A stretch of 23,256 nucleotides of DNA, taken from the IMG/VR virus record IMGVR_UViG_3300031576_000275, positions 1 to 23,256 of that record, one strand, 5' to 3'. Position 1 is the stretch's first letter; each line of letters opens with the position of its first letter. The position numbers and the translations under genes are program-made. This document shows positions 5,691 through 13,638 of the stretch, one piece after another. This DNA comes from a virus. The notes beneath the pieces were generated by a model, which was given only the letters and a program-made list of their open reading frames with translations, was not told the DNA's origin and made no database searches.

Positions 5691-5724
5691 TTTACAGGCA
5701 AGCTGTTTAGTTTGTGGCCGGCTT

Positions 5725-5752
5725 TTGTGACCTAATTATGTGAATGTATATA
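5725..5752 (+). promoter_or_regulatory. Candidate host sigma-70-type promoter upstream of RNA polymerase
   Basis: TTGTGA (5725-5730) and TATATA (5747-5752) are separated by 16 bases, acceptable for a bacterial vegetative promoter. It lies upstream of the small ORF at 5778 and the phage RNA polymerase, where a host-transcribed early promoter would be expected. The sequence is AT-rich, so chance matches are easy. Confidence 0.3.
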
Positions 5753-5777
5753 TCCCGTTATAAGGAAAGGGACACTA

Positions 5778-5846
5778 ATGACAGAGAAGATAGAGACTAT
5801 TGAGGATCTTAAGAAGATTATTATAACTGCTCTAATAGGATTTTAA
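5778..5846 (+). CDS. Possible 22-aa leader peptide
   Basis: ATG 5778 follows a strong AAGGAAAGG site with 7 bases of spacing, and the frame encodes MTEKIETIEDLKKIIITALIGF then TAA. The good ribosome-binding site and the 1-base gap to the next ATG suggest that it is translated, perhaps as a leader coupling translation into the RNA polymerase operon. Confidence 0.4.
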   Translation: MTEKIETIEDLKKIIITALIGF

Positions 5847-5847
5847 A

Positions 5848-6054
5848 ATGGATAAATATTATGCTCGTCGATCTATCACAACTAATGGCTATACTATTAT
5901 GGAGCGTTCTATAGTCAAAAATAAAATACGAGAGTCTCTTATTTGTCGTACTCCACGTGGAGATATTGTTACTTTATTGTTAAAACATTTAAATACTCCA
6001 CAAAATAAACTTGCTTCTTTTTGTAATAGTTGTCAGGAATATCATAATTGGTAA
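5848..6054 (+). CDS. Hypothetical protein, 68 aa
   Basis: ATG 5848, with AGGA 8 bases upstream. The 68-residue product is basic at the N-terminus (MDKYYARRS), with a middle RTPRGDIVTLLLKHLN and a C-terminal Cys pair CNSCQEYHNW that could be half a zinc site. It overlaps the start of the RNA polymerase gene by 7 bases. No family recognised. Confidence 0.55.
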   Translation: MDKYYARRSITTNGYTIMERSIVKNKIRESLICRTPRGDIVTLLLKHLNTPQNKLASFCNSCQEYHNW

Positions 6055-8462
6055 AAAAACTCCTAACACCTTCAGAAGTTTCATTAATGATTTCTGAACT
6101 TGGTTTGGAGAGATATAGTAGAACTATAACTAAGGCTTCAGAAAGAGGTCAGGTTTCGACAACTAAACCTGGACAGATTTTATTAGATACTGCTATAGAC
6201 AAGTTTTCTAAAACATTAGAAGAATGGTTGGTTTTGGCTCAGACTCGACCTGGACCTAAACATTCGTGTTACCAGTATCTTAAGCAGTTAAAACCTGAAG
6301 TTATAGCTTTTATAACTGCCCAAATTGTAATAGATAACATTACCCTCTCGATAGCTATACAAAGTTCTGCACTAACTATAGCTAATGCTTTAGAAGAGGA
6401 AGTTCGGTATAAAGAAGTTAAGAAGAAAATTCCTGAAGATTGGAAACAACTCACACGACGTTATAACTATACTCATGAAGGTCATAAGAGAAAAGTTATA
6501 AAGGCTGCTGTAAGTAGATTAGATTTAGAATGGAAACCCTGGAATGTTGTAGATAAATACAATGTTGGTTTCTTGTTACTTGAGTTATTCGCAGTTACTA
6601 CTGGATTTATAGAAATTGGTTACATGAATACTGGTCCTAAGAGACGTAGGACTGTCGTTCGTGTTACTAATGATCTTATAAAGTGGTATACAGATAGTAA
6701 TGAGGATCATAAAGCTAAGTTTCCATTTTATTTACCACTTGTTACTCTACCTGAAGATTGGATAAGCCCTAATGAGGGTGGTTATCCTGCCAATATTATT
6801 ATGCGGTGGCCTTTGGTTCACCAGTACAATAAGAAGGCAAGAAAGCAGGAATATAAAGAAATTCCAGAAGTATATGATGCTGTAAATGCTTTACAGAAAG
6901 TTCCTTGGAGAGTAAATGAGTTTGTTTGGGAAGTTTTTAATTATTACTGGACAAATGGTTTAGCTGTAGCAGATATTCCTGCGGCAAATCTACAACCATT
7001 ACCAAATAGACCAGATGATTTTAAAACTAATATTGTAGCTAAGAAACAGTGGAAAAAACAAGCTCATGCTATATACAATATCAATGCTCGATTAGGAAGC
7101 AAGAAAACTTTATATGGTAAAATCCACTTCATTGCTAAGCACTATCAACATCAAGATTTCTGGTATCCCTACAAACTTGATTTTCGCGGAAGGGCTTACC
7201 CAATACCGGCCTTCCTTAATCCTCAAGGTTGTCCGCTCGCTAAGGGAATGCTTCGGTTCTCTGAAGGGAAACGTATCTCCACTGACTCAGCAAGGGGATG
7301 GTTCTATATTCATGGAGCTAACTGTTGGGGAGTAGATAAAGTTAGTTTTGAGGATCGTTTACAATGGGTAGAGGATAATGAAGAAAATATTATCAAGGTT
7401 TATGAAGATCCTATCTCTAATCGGTGGTGGGAAGATGCAGACTCCCCGTGGGAGTTTCTTGCATGGTGTGAAGAGTTTGGAAAGTGGAAAGAAGATCCTG
7501 ATATACTAAGTTATCTTCCTATAGGAATGGATGGGACCAATAATGGACTTCAAATTTTCTCATTGCTTCTCAAAGATCCCGTTGGGGCTGCTTCGACTAA
7601 TGTTAGCCCCGCTGATAAACCTCGGGATATTTACCAAGAAATCGCAGATATTGTTACAATTAATTTAAGAGAAGAAACAGATGAGAAGAAACAAAGATTA
7701 GCTAATAATTGGTTAGCTTTTTGTAGTGGGAAGCTTCCGCGTGAAGCTACTAAAAGACCTGTTATGGTCTTACCTTACGGTGGCACACCTTATTCTATTA
7801 GACTATATGTAGAGGATTGGTATGAGGAGATTCTTTATAACAAGAATCTCATGTTAAACAGACCATTCCCAGATACTTTTCCACATACAAAGTATTTAAC
7901 AGATTTAATTTTAGGAGCTATCGCGAAGGTTTTAGTCGGCGCTGTTCAAGGTATGGATTGGTTTAGACAAGTAGCAGCGGTGTGTACGGAGAATAAAACA
8001 CCGTTGATTTGGCAGACACCGACTGGTTTCGAGATCTTTCAGGCATCGCTGAACTACAACTCAGTGAATATAAGAACACAGCTTGGCAAGATCCATAGGA
8101 TGCGCTCGGTTCGGATACCGAATACTAATCTGTCGGCGCGTGGTCAGAAGAATGGTATCAGTCCCAACTTTGTACACGGTTTTGATGCTGCGCTTATGAT
8201 TAAGACGACGAATAGGTGTGTGCAAGAGGATATTCGGGCTCTTGCGATGGTCCATGATAGGTTTGCTACTCATGCTGATGATTGTCCGAAGATGGCAAGT
8301 ATTTTAAGAGAGGAAGTGGTTAAAATCTTTTCTATTGATCAACTAAAGAATTTTAAGGAACAAATAGAAAAATTGATACCTGGAGTTATATTACCAGATC
8401 CTCCAGGTATGGGTGTATTGGATATTAATTGTGTTTTAGAGAGTAAATACTTTTTTGCGTGA
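6048..8462 (+). CDS. T7-type single-subunit DNA-directed RNA polymerase
   Basis: An 804-residue enzyme (T7: 883) that transcribes phage genes from phage-specific promoters. The N-terminal domain carries KPGQILLDTAIDKF and YLKQLKPEVIAFITAQ, similar to the T7 PTAFQFLQEIKPEAVAYI segment. DFRGRAYPIP (around residue 385) is the family signature. Motif A is PIGMDGTNNGLQ with catalytic D495 (T7 D537). Motif B is REATKRPVMVLPYGG with K569 and Y577 (T7 K631, Y639). Motif C is MVHDRFATH with H736 and catalytic D737 (T7 H811, D812). Key residues are all present. The start is TTG 6048 with AGGA about 10 bases upstream; the first in-frame ATG (6087) would remove 13 residues. The promoter-specificity loop lies near residues 660-690 (RTQLGKIHRMRSVRIPN) and differs from T7, so recognition should differ too. 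Confidence 0.97.
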   Translation: MVKKLLTPSEVSLMISELGLERYSRTITKASERGQVSTTKPGQILLDTAIDKFSKTLEEWLVLAQTRPGPKHSCYQYLKQLKPEVIAFITAQIVIDNITLSIAIQSSALTIANALEEEVRYKEVKKKIPEDWKQLTRRYNYTHEGHKRKVIKAAVSRLDLEWKPWNVVDKYNVGFLLLELFAVTTGFIEIGYMNTGPKRRRTVVRVTNDLIKWYTDSNEDHKAKFPFYLPLVTLPEDWISPNEGGYPANIIMRWPLVHQYNKKARKQEYKEIPEVYDAVNALQKVPWRVNEFVWEVFNYYWTNGLAVADIPAANLQPLPNRPDDFKTNIVAKKQWKKQAHAIYNINARLGSKKTLYGKIHFIAKHYQHQDFWYPYKLDFRGRAYPIPAFLNPQGCPLAKGMLRFSEGKRISTDSARGWFYIHGANCWGVDKVSFEDRLQWVEDNEENIIKVYEDPISNRWWEDADSPWEFLAWCEEFGKWKEDPDILSYLPIGMDGTNNGLQIFSLLLKDPVGAASTNVSPADKPRDIYQEIADIVTINLREETDEKKQRLANNWLAFCSGKLPREATKRPVMVLPYGGTPYSIRLYVEDWYEEILYNKNLMLNRPFPDTFPHTKYLTDLILGAIAKVLVGAVQGMDWFRQVAAVCTENKTPLIWQTPTGFEIFQASLNYNSVNIRTQLGKIHRMRSVRIPNTNLSARGQKNGISPNFVHGFDAALMIKTTNRCVQEDIRALAMVHDRFATHADDCPKMASILREEVVKIFSIDQLKNFKEQIEKLIPGVILPDPPGMGVLDINCVLESKYFFA

Positions 8463-8480
8463 TATAGAGAAACTAAATAT

Positions 8481-9107
8481 ATGACTATACAATTCAAGAA
8501 CTTTTTAGGTAAGCCACGTTCTGTTACAACTCCTACTGGTATTTTTCGTTTTCCTGCCTTACAGGAAGCTCGTAAGAATCCCTTTAAGGAGGATCAAATG
8601 GAATATCAGTGTAATATAGCACTGACTCCTGATGAAGCAGCACCATTATTGCAAGAGTTAGATGTACTATTTCAAGAGAACTTGGCGAATGTTGCCCAAG
8701 ACAATAAGAACCTTAAGTCTATCAAGGCATCTAATAAACCTTATGGTGAGGAAAAGGATAAGGAAGGTGTACCTACAGGTTTTATTGTTTTCCGAACCAA
8801 GGCGTTAGCCGGCGGTATTTCCAAGAAAACAAATAAACCTTGGGAGTTCCGTGTTAAGCTGTTTAATGCCGATCTCTCGCCATTTACTGAGGCTGTGCCT
8901 ATTGGTGGTGGAACCAAAGGTAAGTTACAGTTTGATGTGACTGGTTATTATGTTAAGGGTGAAGCAGGGATTAAATTGAATCTTCGTGGAGCCCAGATTC
9001 TTAAGTTCGTGCCTGCTGGTAAGTCTAAGGGAGAAGATTTTGGTTTTAAGAGTGAGGATATGCCTTCGGATGATGTTCAAGCTTATGATTCGGGAGTGAG
9101 TAATTAA
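8481..9107 (+). CDS. Single-stranded DNA-binding protein (gp2.5-like)
   Basis: A 208-residue protein in the T7 gp2.5 position, just after the RNA polymerase. It has the features of phage SSBs: TPTGIFRFPAL near the N-terminus, an EYQCNIALTPDEA segment, an internal loop rich in Lys and Asn, and VKLFNADLSPF followed by LQFDVTGYYV and GIKLNLRGAQILKF (OB-fold strands). The tail is acidic (SEDMPSDDVQAYD), as expected for contact with polymerase and helicase. T7 gp2.5 has 232 residues. The function is coating and organising ssDNA at the fork. Identification rests on context, length and pattern, as this family diverges strongly. Confidence 0.85.
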   Translation: MTIQFKNFLGKPRSVTTPTGIFRFPALQEARKNPFKEDQMEYQCNIALTPDEAAPLLQELDVLFQENLANVAQDNKNLKSIKASNKPYGEEKDKEGVPTGFIVFRTKALAGGISKKTNKPWEFRVKLFNADLSPFTEAVPIGGGTKGKLQFDVTGYYVKGEAGIKLNLRGAQILKFVPAGKSKGEDFGFKSEDMPSDDVQAYDSGVSN

Positions 9108-9109
9108 TT

Positions 9110-9523
9110 ATGACTACGCCGACAAAGTGTACGTTACCTAAGTGTACGATCTTACAGTTAGAAGAAACGGCTCATCTGTTAACAGCAATTAGGGCATTAA
9201 AACATGCTTATGAAACGAATTCTAACAGTTGGACAATTGGAGAGTGGGGCCAAACTGAGAGTGGCTGCACTATTTCCGCCAATTGGAGAAGGTTGCAAGC
9301 TCCTGATATAATCTCTTTCTGCTTAGATGGAGGTTTTATGAAGTTTGCGAAAACTGAAGAGATGTATCCTAAATTGCAACACGCTTTCAAAGCTGCCAAT
9401 CGTCAAATAGCAATTTGGGGCTGGAATGATAAGCAAGTGTCAGTCAAACCTGTAATTGCTAAGCTAAAGATTACCGAAACCTACCTAAAGCGTCAGTTAG
9501 TTGCACAGGCGCAGGCAGTTTAA
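9110..9523 (+). CDS. Hypothetical protein, 137 aa
   Basis: A 137-residue protein 2 bases after the SSB stop. It has an N-terminal Cys pair (KCTLPKC), a helix LEETAHLLTAIRALKHAYE, then Trp-rich strands (WTIGEWGQTESGCTISANW) and a C-terminal helix ending LKITETYLKRQLVAQAQA. It lies between SSB and the endonuclease, so it may serve in DNA metabolism. No family is recognised. Confidence 0.6.
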   Translation: MTTPTKCTLPKCTILQLEETAHLLTAIRALKHAYETNSNSWTIGEWGQTESGCTISANWRRLQAPDIISFCLDGGFMKFAKTEEMYPKLQHAFKAANRQIAIWGWNDKQVSVKPVIAKLKITETYLKRQLVAQAQAV

Positions 9524-9526
9524 TTT

Positions 9527-9889
9527 ATGAGTTCCTTATCACCCACCCAACTCACCCTGAAAAAACTTCGGGGTGAGGGGTGGACCTGTGCGGTTGTGGA
9601 ACATTGGAATAGTTTTGCTAAGATACGGCAGGATTTATTCGGTTTCGGGGATATTCTTGCCTGTAGAGATAAACCAATTGAAAATATTCTTATTGTGCAA
9701 TGTACCACATTATCTAATGTAGCAGCGCGTAAGAAAAAGATCAGTAATAATCCACTGTCCTTGGCATGGGAGAAAGCTGGAGGACGGCTTCAAGTTTGGG
9801 GATGGTACAAAAAAAAGACTAAATGGCATTGTAGGATTTCAGATAGTGATTGTGGACATTGGCAGGATATAGAATGTATGGAACCTTAA
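9527..9889 (+). CDS. PD-(D/E)XK-type endonuclease, resolvase-like
   Basis: A 120-residue protein that occupies the slot of T7 endonuclease I (gp3, 149 aa). It starts SSLSPTQLTLKKLRGEGW and then VVEHWNSFAKIRQDLFGFGDIL, followed by ILIVQCTT and an R-K-K-K segment. The pattern E...R.DLFGF.DI...QxT...K is that of a phage nuclease group with a PD-(D/E)XK core, where the second acidic position is in a Q-x-T motif. Candidate catalytic residues are E25, D42 and Q58. It probably cleaves branched DNA or degrades host DNA. It is not the same family as T7 gp3 by eye, so the exact activity is inferred. Confidence 0.7.
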   Translation: MSSLSPTQLTLKKLRGEGWTCAVVEHWNSFAKIRQDLFGFGDILACRDKPIENILIVQCTTLSNVAARKKKISNNPLSLAWEKAGGRLQVWGWYKKKTKWHCRISDSDCGHWQDIECMEP

Positions 9890-10050
9890 GAGAGTTTTTT
9901 GTTTACTTAAATGGAAAAAAAATAGATAAAGTTTTTTATTCTGAATGGAGTCAAGTTACTGAAGAAGATGTAGTTAAAAGTCTAATTAACCATGATGGTT
10001 ATGATTCTAATATTACAGTAGTGGAGAGAATTCGAAATGTTTCTTCGTGA
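9874..10050 (+). CDS. Hypothetical phage protein, 58 aa
   Basis: The start is ATG 9874 with AGGA about 9 bases upstream; the open frame reaches back to 9850. It overlaps the endonuclease gene by 16 bases. The 58-residue product (MYGTLREFFVYLNGKKIDKV ...) contains SLINHDGYDSNITVVER. The layout, strand then SL..HDGY..NI.V, occurs in other small phage proteins of unknown function. Confidence 0.55.
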   Translation: MYGTLREFFVYLNGKKIDKVFYSEWSQVTEEDVVKSLINHDGYDSNITVVERIRNVSS

Positions 10051-10300
10051 TATTAATAATGATATAGTGCAAGTTGGGGACTATTTAGTATACGCTACAG
10101 ATGGACACGGAAGCACACCTAATCTTGGAATAGCCCGAGTAGATTTGATTCGCTGGTTTAGACAGCCCCGTTCTAATCATCCATTAAGTCAAGGCTCTGA
10201 ACCAAAAGTACGGTGCCATATAATCAAACATTCCGCTGTTGCTCCGGGTAATACAGTGTGGTTACAGCGGGTTGATCGTATGGTTCGGATTAGGATGTAA
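10037..10300 (+). CDS. Hypothetical protein, 87 aa
   Basis: ATG 10037 follows a GGAGAG site in the overlapping upstream gene (14-base overlap). The 87-residue product begins MFLRDINNDIVQVGDYLVYATDG, which reads as a short SH3-like beta barrel (QVGDYLVY and then GIARVDLIRWF). It ends with basic residues QRVDRMVRIRM. The gene ends 0 bases before the primase-helicase ATG. Function unknown. Confidence 0.6.
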   Translation: MFLRDINNDIVQVGDYLVYATDGHGSTPNLGIARVDLIRWFRQPRSNHPLSQGSEPKVRCHIIKHSAVAPGNTVWLQRVDRMVRIRM

Positions 10301-11926
10301 ATGGGAGAATCAAAACTAATAAGACATCAAGCTTGCGATAACTGTGCAAGTTCAGATGCTTGTGCGGTTTTTGATGATGGTCATAAATATTGTTTTAGTT
10401 GTTCGACATATTTTCCAGGTGATATAGCAGTAATAATTAGCGTTCCGAATGAAGATCGTTTACCAAGACCAAAACCTGCCCTTAAAGAATATAGCTGCAT
10501 CAGTATTCCTGAGCGCAAACTCACAGAAGAGTCTTGTAAAAAATGGTCTTATGGTACAGACTCCGCCGGGAATCATGTAGCTAATTATCTTGAACCTGGG
10601 TCAAGCGAAACTGTTGCTCAGAAACTAAGAACCAAGGACAAAAAATTTACAATCCTTGGAGATGCTAAGAAAATGTCCTTGTATGGCCAGTGGCTTTGGC
10701 AGAAGGGCGGGAAATATTTAACAATAACAGAAGGAGAGATAGATGCGCTTTCAGTCAGCCAAGTTAACAACCACAAATGGCCCGTTGTATCTGTCCCGAA
10801 CGGTGCCCAGGCTGCTCCTAAAGCTATTAGAGAAAATCTTGAGTGGGTTGAAAGCTTTGATACCGTCGTGTTTATGTTTGACACAGACGAACCGGGGATA
10901 CAGGCGGCAAAGGCTTGTGCCGCAATCCTCAAGCCGGGTAAGGCTAAGATTGCCCGGTTACCGTGCAAAGACCCCAACGAGTGTTTACAGAAGGGCCTTG
11001 GTTCGGCAATTATCGAATCCTTCTGGCACGCAGAGGAGTTTAGACCCGATGGGATCTTGGGTGCAGACGCAGTTTTAAATCGGCTTAGGAGTACCAAATC
11101 TTTACAACCAGTGGCAGGTTTCTTTGTTAAAAAACTTGACATTATGACTAAGGGAATGCGGGCTGGTGAGTTAGTTACTGTGTGTGCAGGTACAGGGATT
11201 GGCAAGTCTGAGTTTGTGCGGGAGTTAGCTTTCAACTGTAGAGAAAGAGGACTAAAGATTGGGTACGTTGCTTTGGAAGAAAGTGTTGAAAGGTCAGCAT
11301 TATCGCTTGTCGGACTCAAGCTTAATAGACCTATTAAATTTGATGAACGTCCACTTGAAACTCCTGGGTTTGAAGAAGCATGGGAAGGGACCATTAAAGA
11401 TTATTTCTACTTCTTTGATCATTTCGGGTCATTAGAAGAAGGTAACCTCTTATCCCGTCTCCGTTACCTTCGTGTTGGCTGTCAAGTAGATGTGATTATT
11501 TTAGATCATATTTCTATAGTAGTCTCTGGTATGGAGACAGGAGATGAGCGTAGGTCGTTTGATACATTAATGACAAAGTTAAGGAGTTTAAGCGAAGAAA
11601 CAGGAGTTGTTGTTGTTCTTATCTCCCATCTTAAACGACCCGCTACTGGCACGCCTTTGGAAGAAGGAGGACAAACAAGTCTTTCTCTTTTGCGAGGAAG
11701 TGCTTCTATTGCACAACTTAGTGATACCGTAATCGGTTTGGAAAGAGATCAGCAAAATGAACTTACTAAAGATGTTACTACAGTCCGATTGCTCAAGTGT
11801 CGTTGGACAGGATTTACGGGATTTGCTGGCTGTGTGGTGTATAATCATGAAACAGGAAGGCTTATAGAAATAGATAAGGAACAAGAGAAGCTTTTAACAG
11901 GATTTAAACAGGAAGTGGTATTGTAA
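10301..11926 (+). CDS. Primase-helicase (T7 gp4-like)
   Basis: A 541-residue protein (T7 gp4A: 566). The N-terminal zinc domain has C12, C15, C31 and C34 (ACDNCASSDACAV, KYCFSC). The TOPRIM fold follows: ITEGEIDALS carries the acidic residue near 145, and VVFMFDTDEPG the DxD-like residues near 195. The linker then leads to a RecA-type ring helicase: Walker A GTGIGKSE with K302, a VALEE motif, Walker B VDVIILDHISI, and VVVLISHLKRP (H motif). All parts are present, so it should both prime and unwind at the fork. It is followed by a TAATG overlap. A single product is expected, though T7 also makes a short form without the zinc domain. Confidence 0.96.
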   Translation: MGESKLIRHQACDNCASSDACAVFDDGHKYCFSCSTYFPGDIAVIISVPNEDRLPRPKPALKEYSCISIPERKLTEESCKKWSYGTDSAGNHVANYLEPGSSETVAQKLRTKDKKFTILGDAKKMSLYGQWLWQKGGKYLTITEGEIDALSVSQVNNHKWPVVSVPNGAQAAPKAIRENLEWVESFDTVVFMFDTDEPGIQAAKACAAILKPGKAKIARLPCKDPNECLQKGLGSAIIESFWHAEEFRPDGILGADAVLNRLRSTKSLQPVAGFFVKKLDIMTKGMRAGELVTVCAGTGIGKSEFVRELAFNCRERGLKIGYVALEESVERSALSLVGLKLNRPIKFDERPLETPGFEEAWEGTIKDYFYFFDHFGSLEEGNLLSRLRYLRVGCQVDVIILDHISIVVSGMETGDERRSFDTLMTKLRSLSEETGVVVVLISHLKRPATGTPLEEGGQTSLSLLRGSASIAQLSDTVIGLERDQQNELTKDVTTVRLLKCRWTGFTGFAGCVVYNHETGRLIEIDKEQEKLLTGFKQEVVL

Positions 11927-12123
11927 TGTTAACTCAAAAATATTTTAAAATATTTGCAAATCTTTTATATAACTATAAGCCTTATAATCCCAATTCTCAT
12001 ATAACAGATGAAGAGTTATTATGGAAAAATATGGTTACAGAAATAGGAGATATCTGCCAAGCTGATAATAGCAATTTTGATCGCGGTAGATTTGAATATT
12101 GGTGTGAGAATGGACATTCCTAA
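11926..12123 (+). CDS. Hypothetical phage protein, 65 aa
   Basis: A 65-residue protein translationally coupled to the primase-helicase (TAATG). It begins MLTQKYFKIFANLLYNYKP, has an acidic middle, and ends NFDRGRFEYWCENGHS. The pattern of an initial aromatic helix and a terminal F.R.RFE.WC is common to small phage proteins linked to replication modules. No assigned role. Confidence 0.6.
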   Translation: MLTQKYFKIFANLLYNYKPYNPNSHITDEELLWKNMVTEIGDICQADNSNFDRGRFEYWCENGHS

Positions 12124-13022
12124 TGGGTTATTTACATATAGAAAATATTTATAGACCTGAAGCACAACGTATACTTTGTTTTAAACACTTATATGCCCTC
12201 GAAAAAATTCATGGCACTTCTGCACATATTCGATTAACTCCAGAAGGTTTTGGGTTATTTTCTGGTGGTGAACCTCATGAAGCTTTTGTTGCTTTATTAG
12301 ACGGCAAACAAATGTGTACGCAGGAAAATTTAAAGTCTCGCTTAACACAAGTTCTTGCTGTGGGGTCTTCCTCCTCAATCATAATTTATGGGGAACTTTA
12401 TGGTGGCAAGTGCCAAGGGATGCGAAAGCTTTATGGGGATCAATTAAAGTTCGTTGCTTTTGATGTAAAGATAGATGGTTTCTGGTTAGAGGTTCCAAAA
12501 GCTGCACAGATTTGTATAGAGTGTGGTATTGATTTTGTTGATTATAAACTTATCCCTGCAGAGGAGACAGCAATAGATGTTGAACGAGATAGACCTTCTA
12601 CTCAAGCAAGTAGAAACGGCGTACTTGAAGCTCAAATCCGCGAGGGAGTTGTGCTTCGTACCCCTATCGAAGTTATCCTCAATAACGGAGCAAGACTTAT
12701 TGCAAAGCACAAGCGACCAGAATTTAGTGAACGAGGTAAGCCGCCGCCTGCGTTTACGCCTGAAAGACTTCATATCTTAGAAGAGACAAATGCGATTGTT
12801 ACTGAATGGTGTACAGAGATGCGCCTTACTCATGTTCTCGATAAGCTTGGCAACCCTATCGAACATAGGTTCATTCCTGATATTGTGCGGGCAATGGTTG
12901 AAGATATCGAGCGGGAGGCAAGCGGGGAGATTGTTAGTGGGAAAAACGTGCGAAAAGCAATAGGGCATAAGACAGTGCAAATGTTTAAGCAAAGAATACC
13001 AAGGATTTTGAGAAATGGCTAA
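12123..13022 (+). CDS. RNA ligase, Rnl2-type nucleotidyltransferase
   Basis: A 299-residue protein with the covalent nucleotidyltransferase motifs. Motif I is EKIHGTS with K28 as the predicted AMP-lysine. Motif III region is IYGELYGGKCQGM (about 96-109), followed by FVAFDVKIDG (116-125). Motif IV is REGVVLR, and motif V is LIAKHKRPEFSE. The K-x-H-G-T form and the VAFD block are typical of the T4 Rnl2 and RNA-editing ligase group, not of DNA ligases. A helical C-terminal domain of about 90 residues follows. In T7 a DNA ligase (gene 1.3) sits near the RNA polymerase; here no DNA ligase is seen. It may seal nicked tRNA or other RNA, fitting with the phage tRNAs and the HAD protein. The reaction on the natural substrate is inferred. 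Confidence 0.85.
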   Translation: MGYLHIENIYRPEAQRILCFKHLYALEKIHGTSAHIRLTPEGFGLFSGGEPHEAFVALLDGKQMCTQENLKSRLTQVLAVGSSSSIIIYGELYGGKCQGMRKLYGDQLKFVAFDVKIDGFWLEVPKAAQICIECGIDFVDYKLIPAEETAIDVERDRPSTQASRNGVLEAQIREGVVLRTPIEVILNNGARLIAKHKRPEFSERGKPPPAFTPERLHILEETNAIVTEWCTEMRLTHVLDKLGNPIEHRFIPDIVRAMVEDIEREASGEIVSGKNVRKAIGHKTVQMFKQRIPRILRNG

Positions 13023-13221
13023 AGAATATATAATTGTAGATGTGGGTTGTCTTGAATGTGGTGAACCTTCCTCTATTGTAGGTATTTTTAAAGTCCCTGA
13101 AATTGCGGAAGCAAAGCGTCAGCACTATTTGAAAGATAAAGAGCCCAAAGCAAAGGCTAATGGATACTTTAGTGGCGGGCGACATCAAGTGCAAATCTTA
13201 GAATACGGCTATGATGAGTAA
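13015..13221 (+). CDS. Hypothetical phage protein, 68 aa
   Basis: ATG 13015 overlaps the RNA ligase by 8 bases. The 68-residue product starts AKEYIIVDVGCLECGEPSSIVGIF, with one CxxC. It continues as a helix and strand (VPEIAEAKRQH) and ends VQILEYGYDE. The type resembles small phage proteins that read V.VGCLECG.PS.V.G. A lone Cys pair could bind metal in a dimer. Unknown function. Confidence 0.6.
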   Translation: MAKEYIIVDVGCLECGEPSSIVGIFKVPEIAEAKRQHYLKDKEPKAKANGYFSGGRHQVQILEYGYDE

Positions 13222-13384
13222 ATGTCATTATTGTAATCACAGCCGCGCCTTTCATCATAAAGACGGGTGTAACTTTAAAATTCGGGAGAGTTTTCCAATG
13301 AATGATGAAGATTTCTGTGATTGTATGGAATTTACTGAAGTAAAGGAAAGTTATTTAATGGATGGAGATGGAGATGATAACTAA
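13211..13384 (+). CDS. Small CxxC-H-H-C zinc protein, 57 aa
   Basis: ATG 13211 (or ATG 13214) overlaps the previous stop. Product: MMSKCHYCNHSRAFHHKDGC, then a run ending FCDCMEF and an acidic tail MDGDGDDN. The pattern CxxCxH...HH..GC ... CxCxxF is found in small bacterial and phage zinc-binding proteins, and is repeated in the protein at 16522-16731. It is probably one compact zinc site. Role unknown. Confidence 0.55.
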   Translation: MMSKCHYCNHSRAFHHKDGCNFKIRESFPMNDEDFCDCMEFTEVKESYLMDGDGDDN

Positions 13385-13496
13385 AAAAGAGTGTCAGTTA
13401 CAGTTTCCAGAGATTGAGAGTTTTGAGCAAATTTGGGATATTGCTTATCAAGAAGGTTATGATGAAGGTTATTCTGAGGCTGTAGATGCTCTCTGA
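13362..13496 (+). CDS. Hypothetical acidic protein, about 44 aa
   Basis: A frame that overlaps the previous gene; three ATGs are possible (13362, 13368, 13374). The last has GGAG with 6 bases of spacing. The product (MITKKECQLQFPEIESFEQI then WDIAYQEGYDEGYSEAVDAL) is acidic and helical with a double GYDEGY motif. This E.GYDEGYSEA ending is common in tiny phage proteins. No function can be given. Confidence 0.4.
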   Translation: MEMEMITKKECQLQFPEIESFEQIWDIAYQEGYDEGYSEAVDAL

Positions 13497-13638
13497 TAGC
13501 ACTAACTGTCCTCGCTGTCACAAACCGATTGCGCCTATGTATGTTGGGCCAAAGACCCATTGTAGCTGGTGTGGTTTGATCTTAGATGATAAGAACTGGT
13601 ACATTGAATATCCGGAAAGGAATGGTGAGTTAAATTAA
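13486..13638 (+). CDS. Small zinc-ribbon protein, 50 aa
   Basis: ATG 13486 overlaps the previous gene by 11 bases. Product: MLSDSTNCPRCHKPIAPMYV then THCSWCG and a C-terminal LDDKNWYIEYPERN. Two CxxC knuckles (CPRC and CSWC) 14 residues apart make a clear zinc-ribbon. The 3' end overlaps the proposed start of the DNA polymerase, whose initiation may depend on ribosomes ending here. Confidence 0.6.
   Translation: MLSDSTNCPRCHKPIAPMYVGPKTHCSWCGLILDDKNWYIEYPERNGELN

Noticed and set aside
10618-11394. Long minus-strand open frame, 258 codons
   Set aside because: It is the antisense of the primase-helicase, whose domains are unambiguous in the + frame. The reverse translation has low complexity and no motif.
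11971-11986. CTATAAGCCTTATAA, similar to the repeat core
   Set aside because: It lacks the flanking repeat sequence and GGGC end, and the sequence is AT-rich, so chance is likely.
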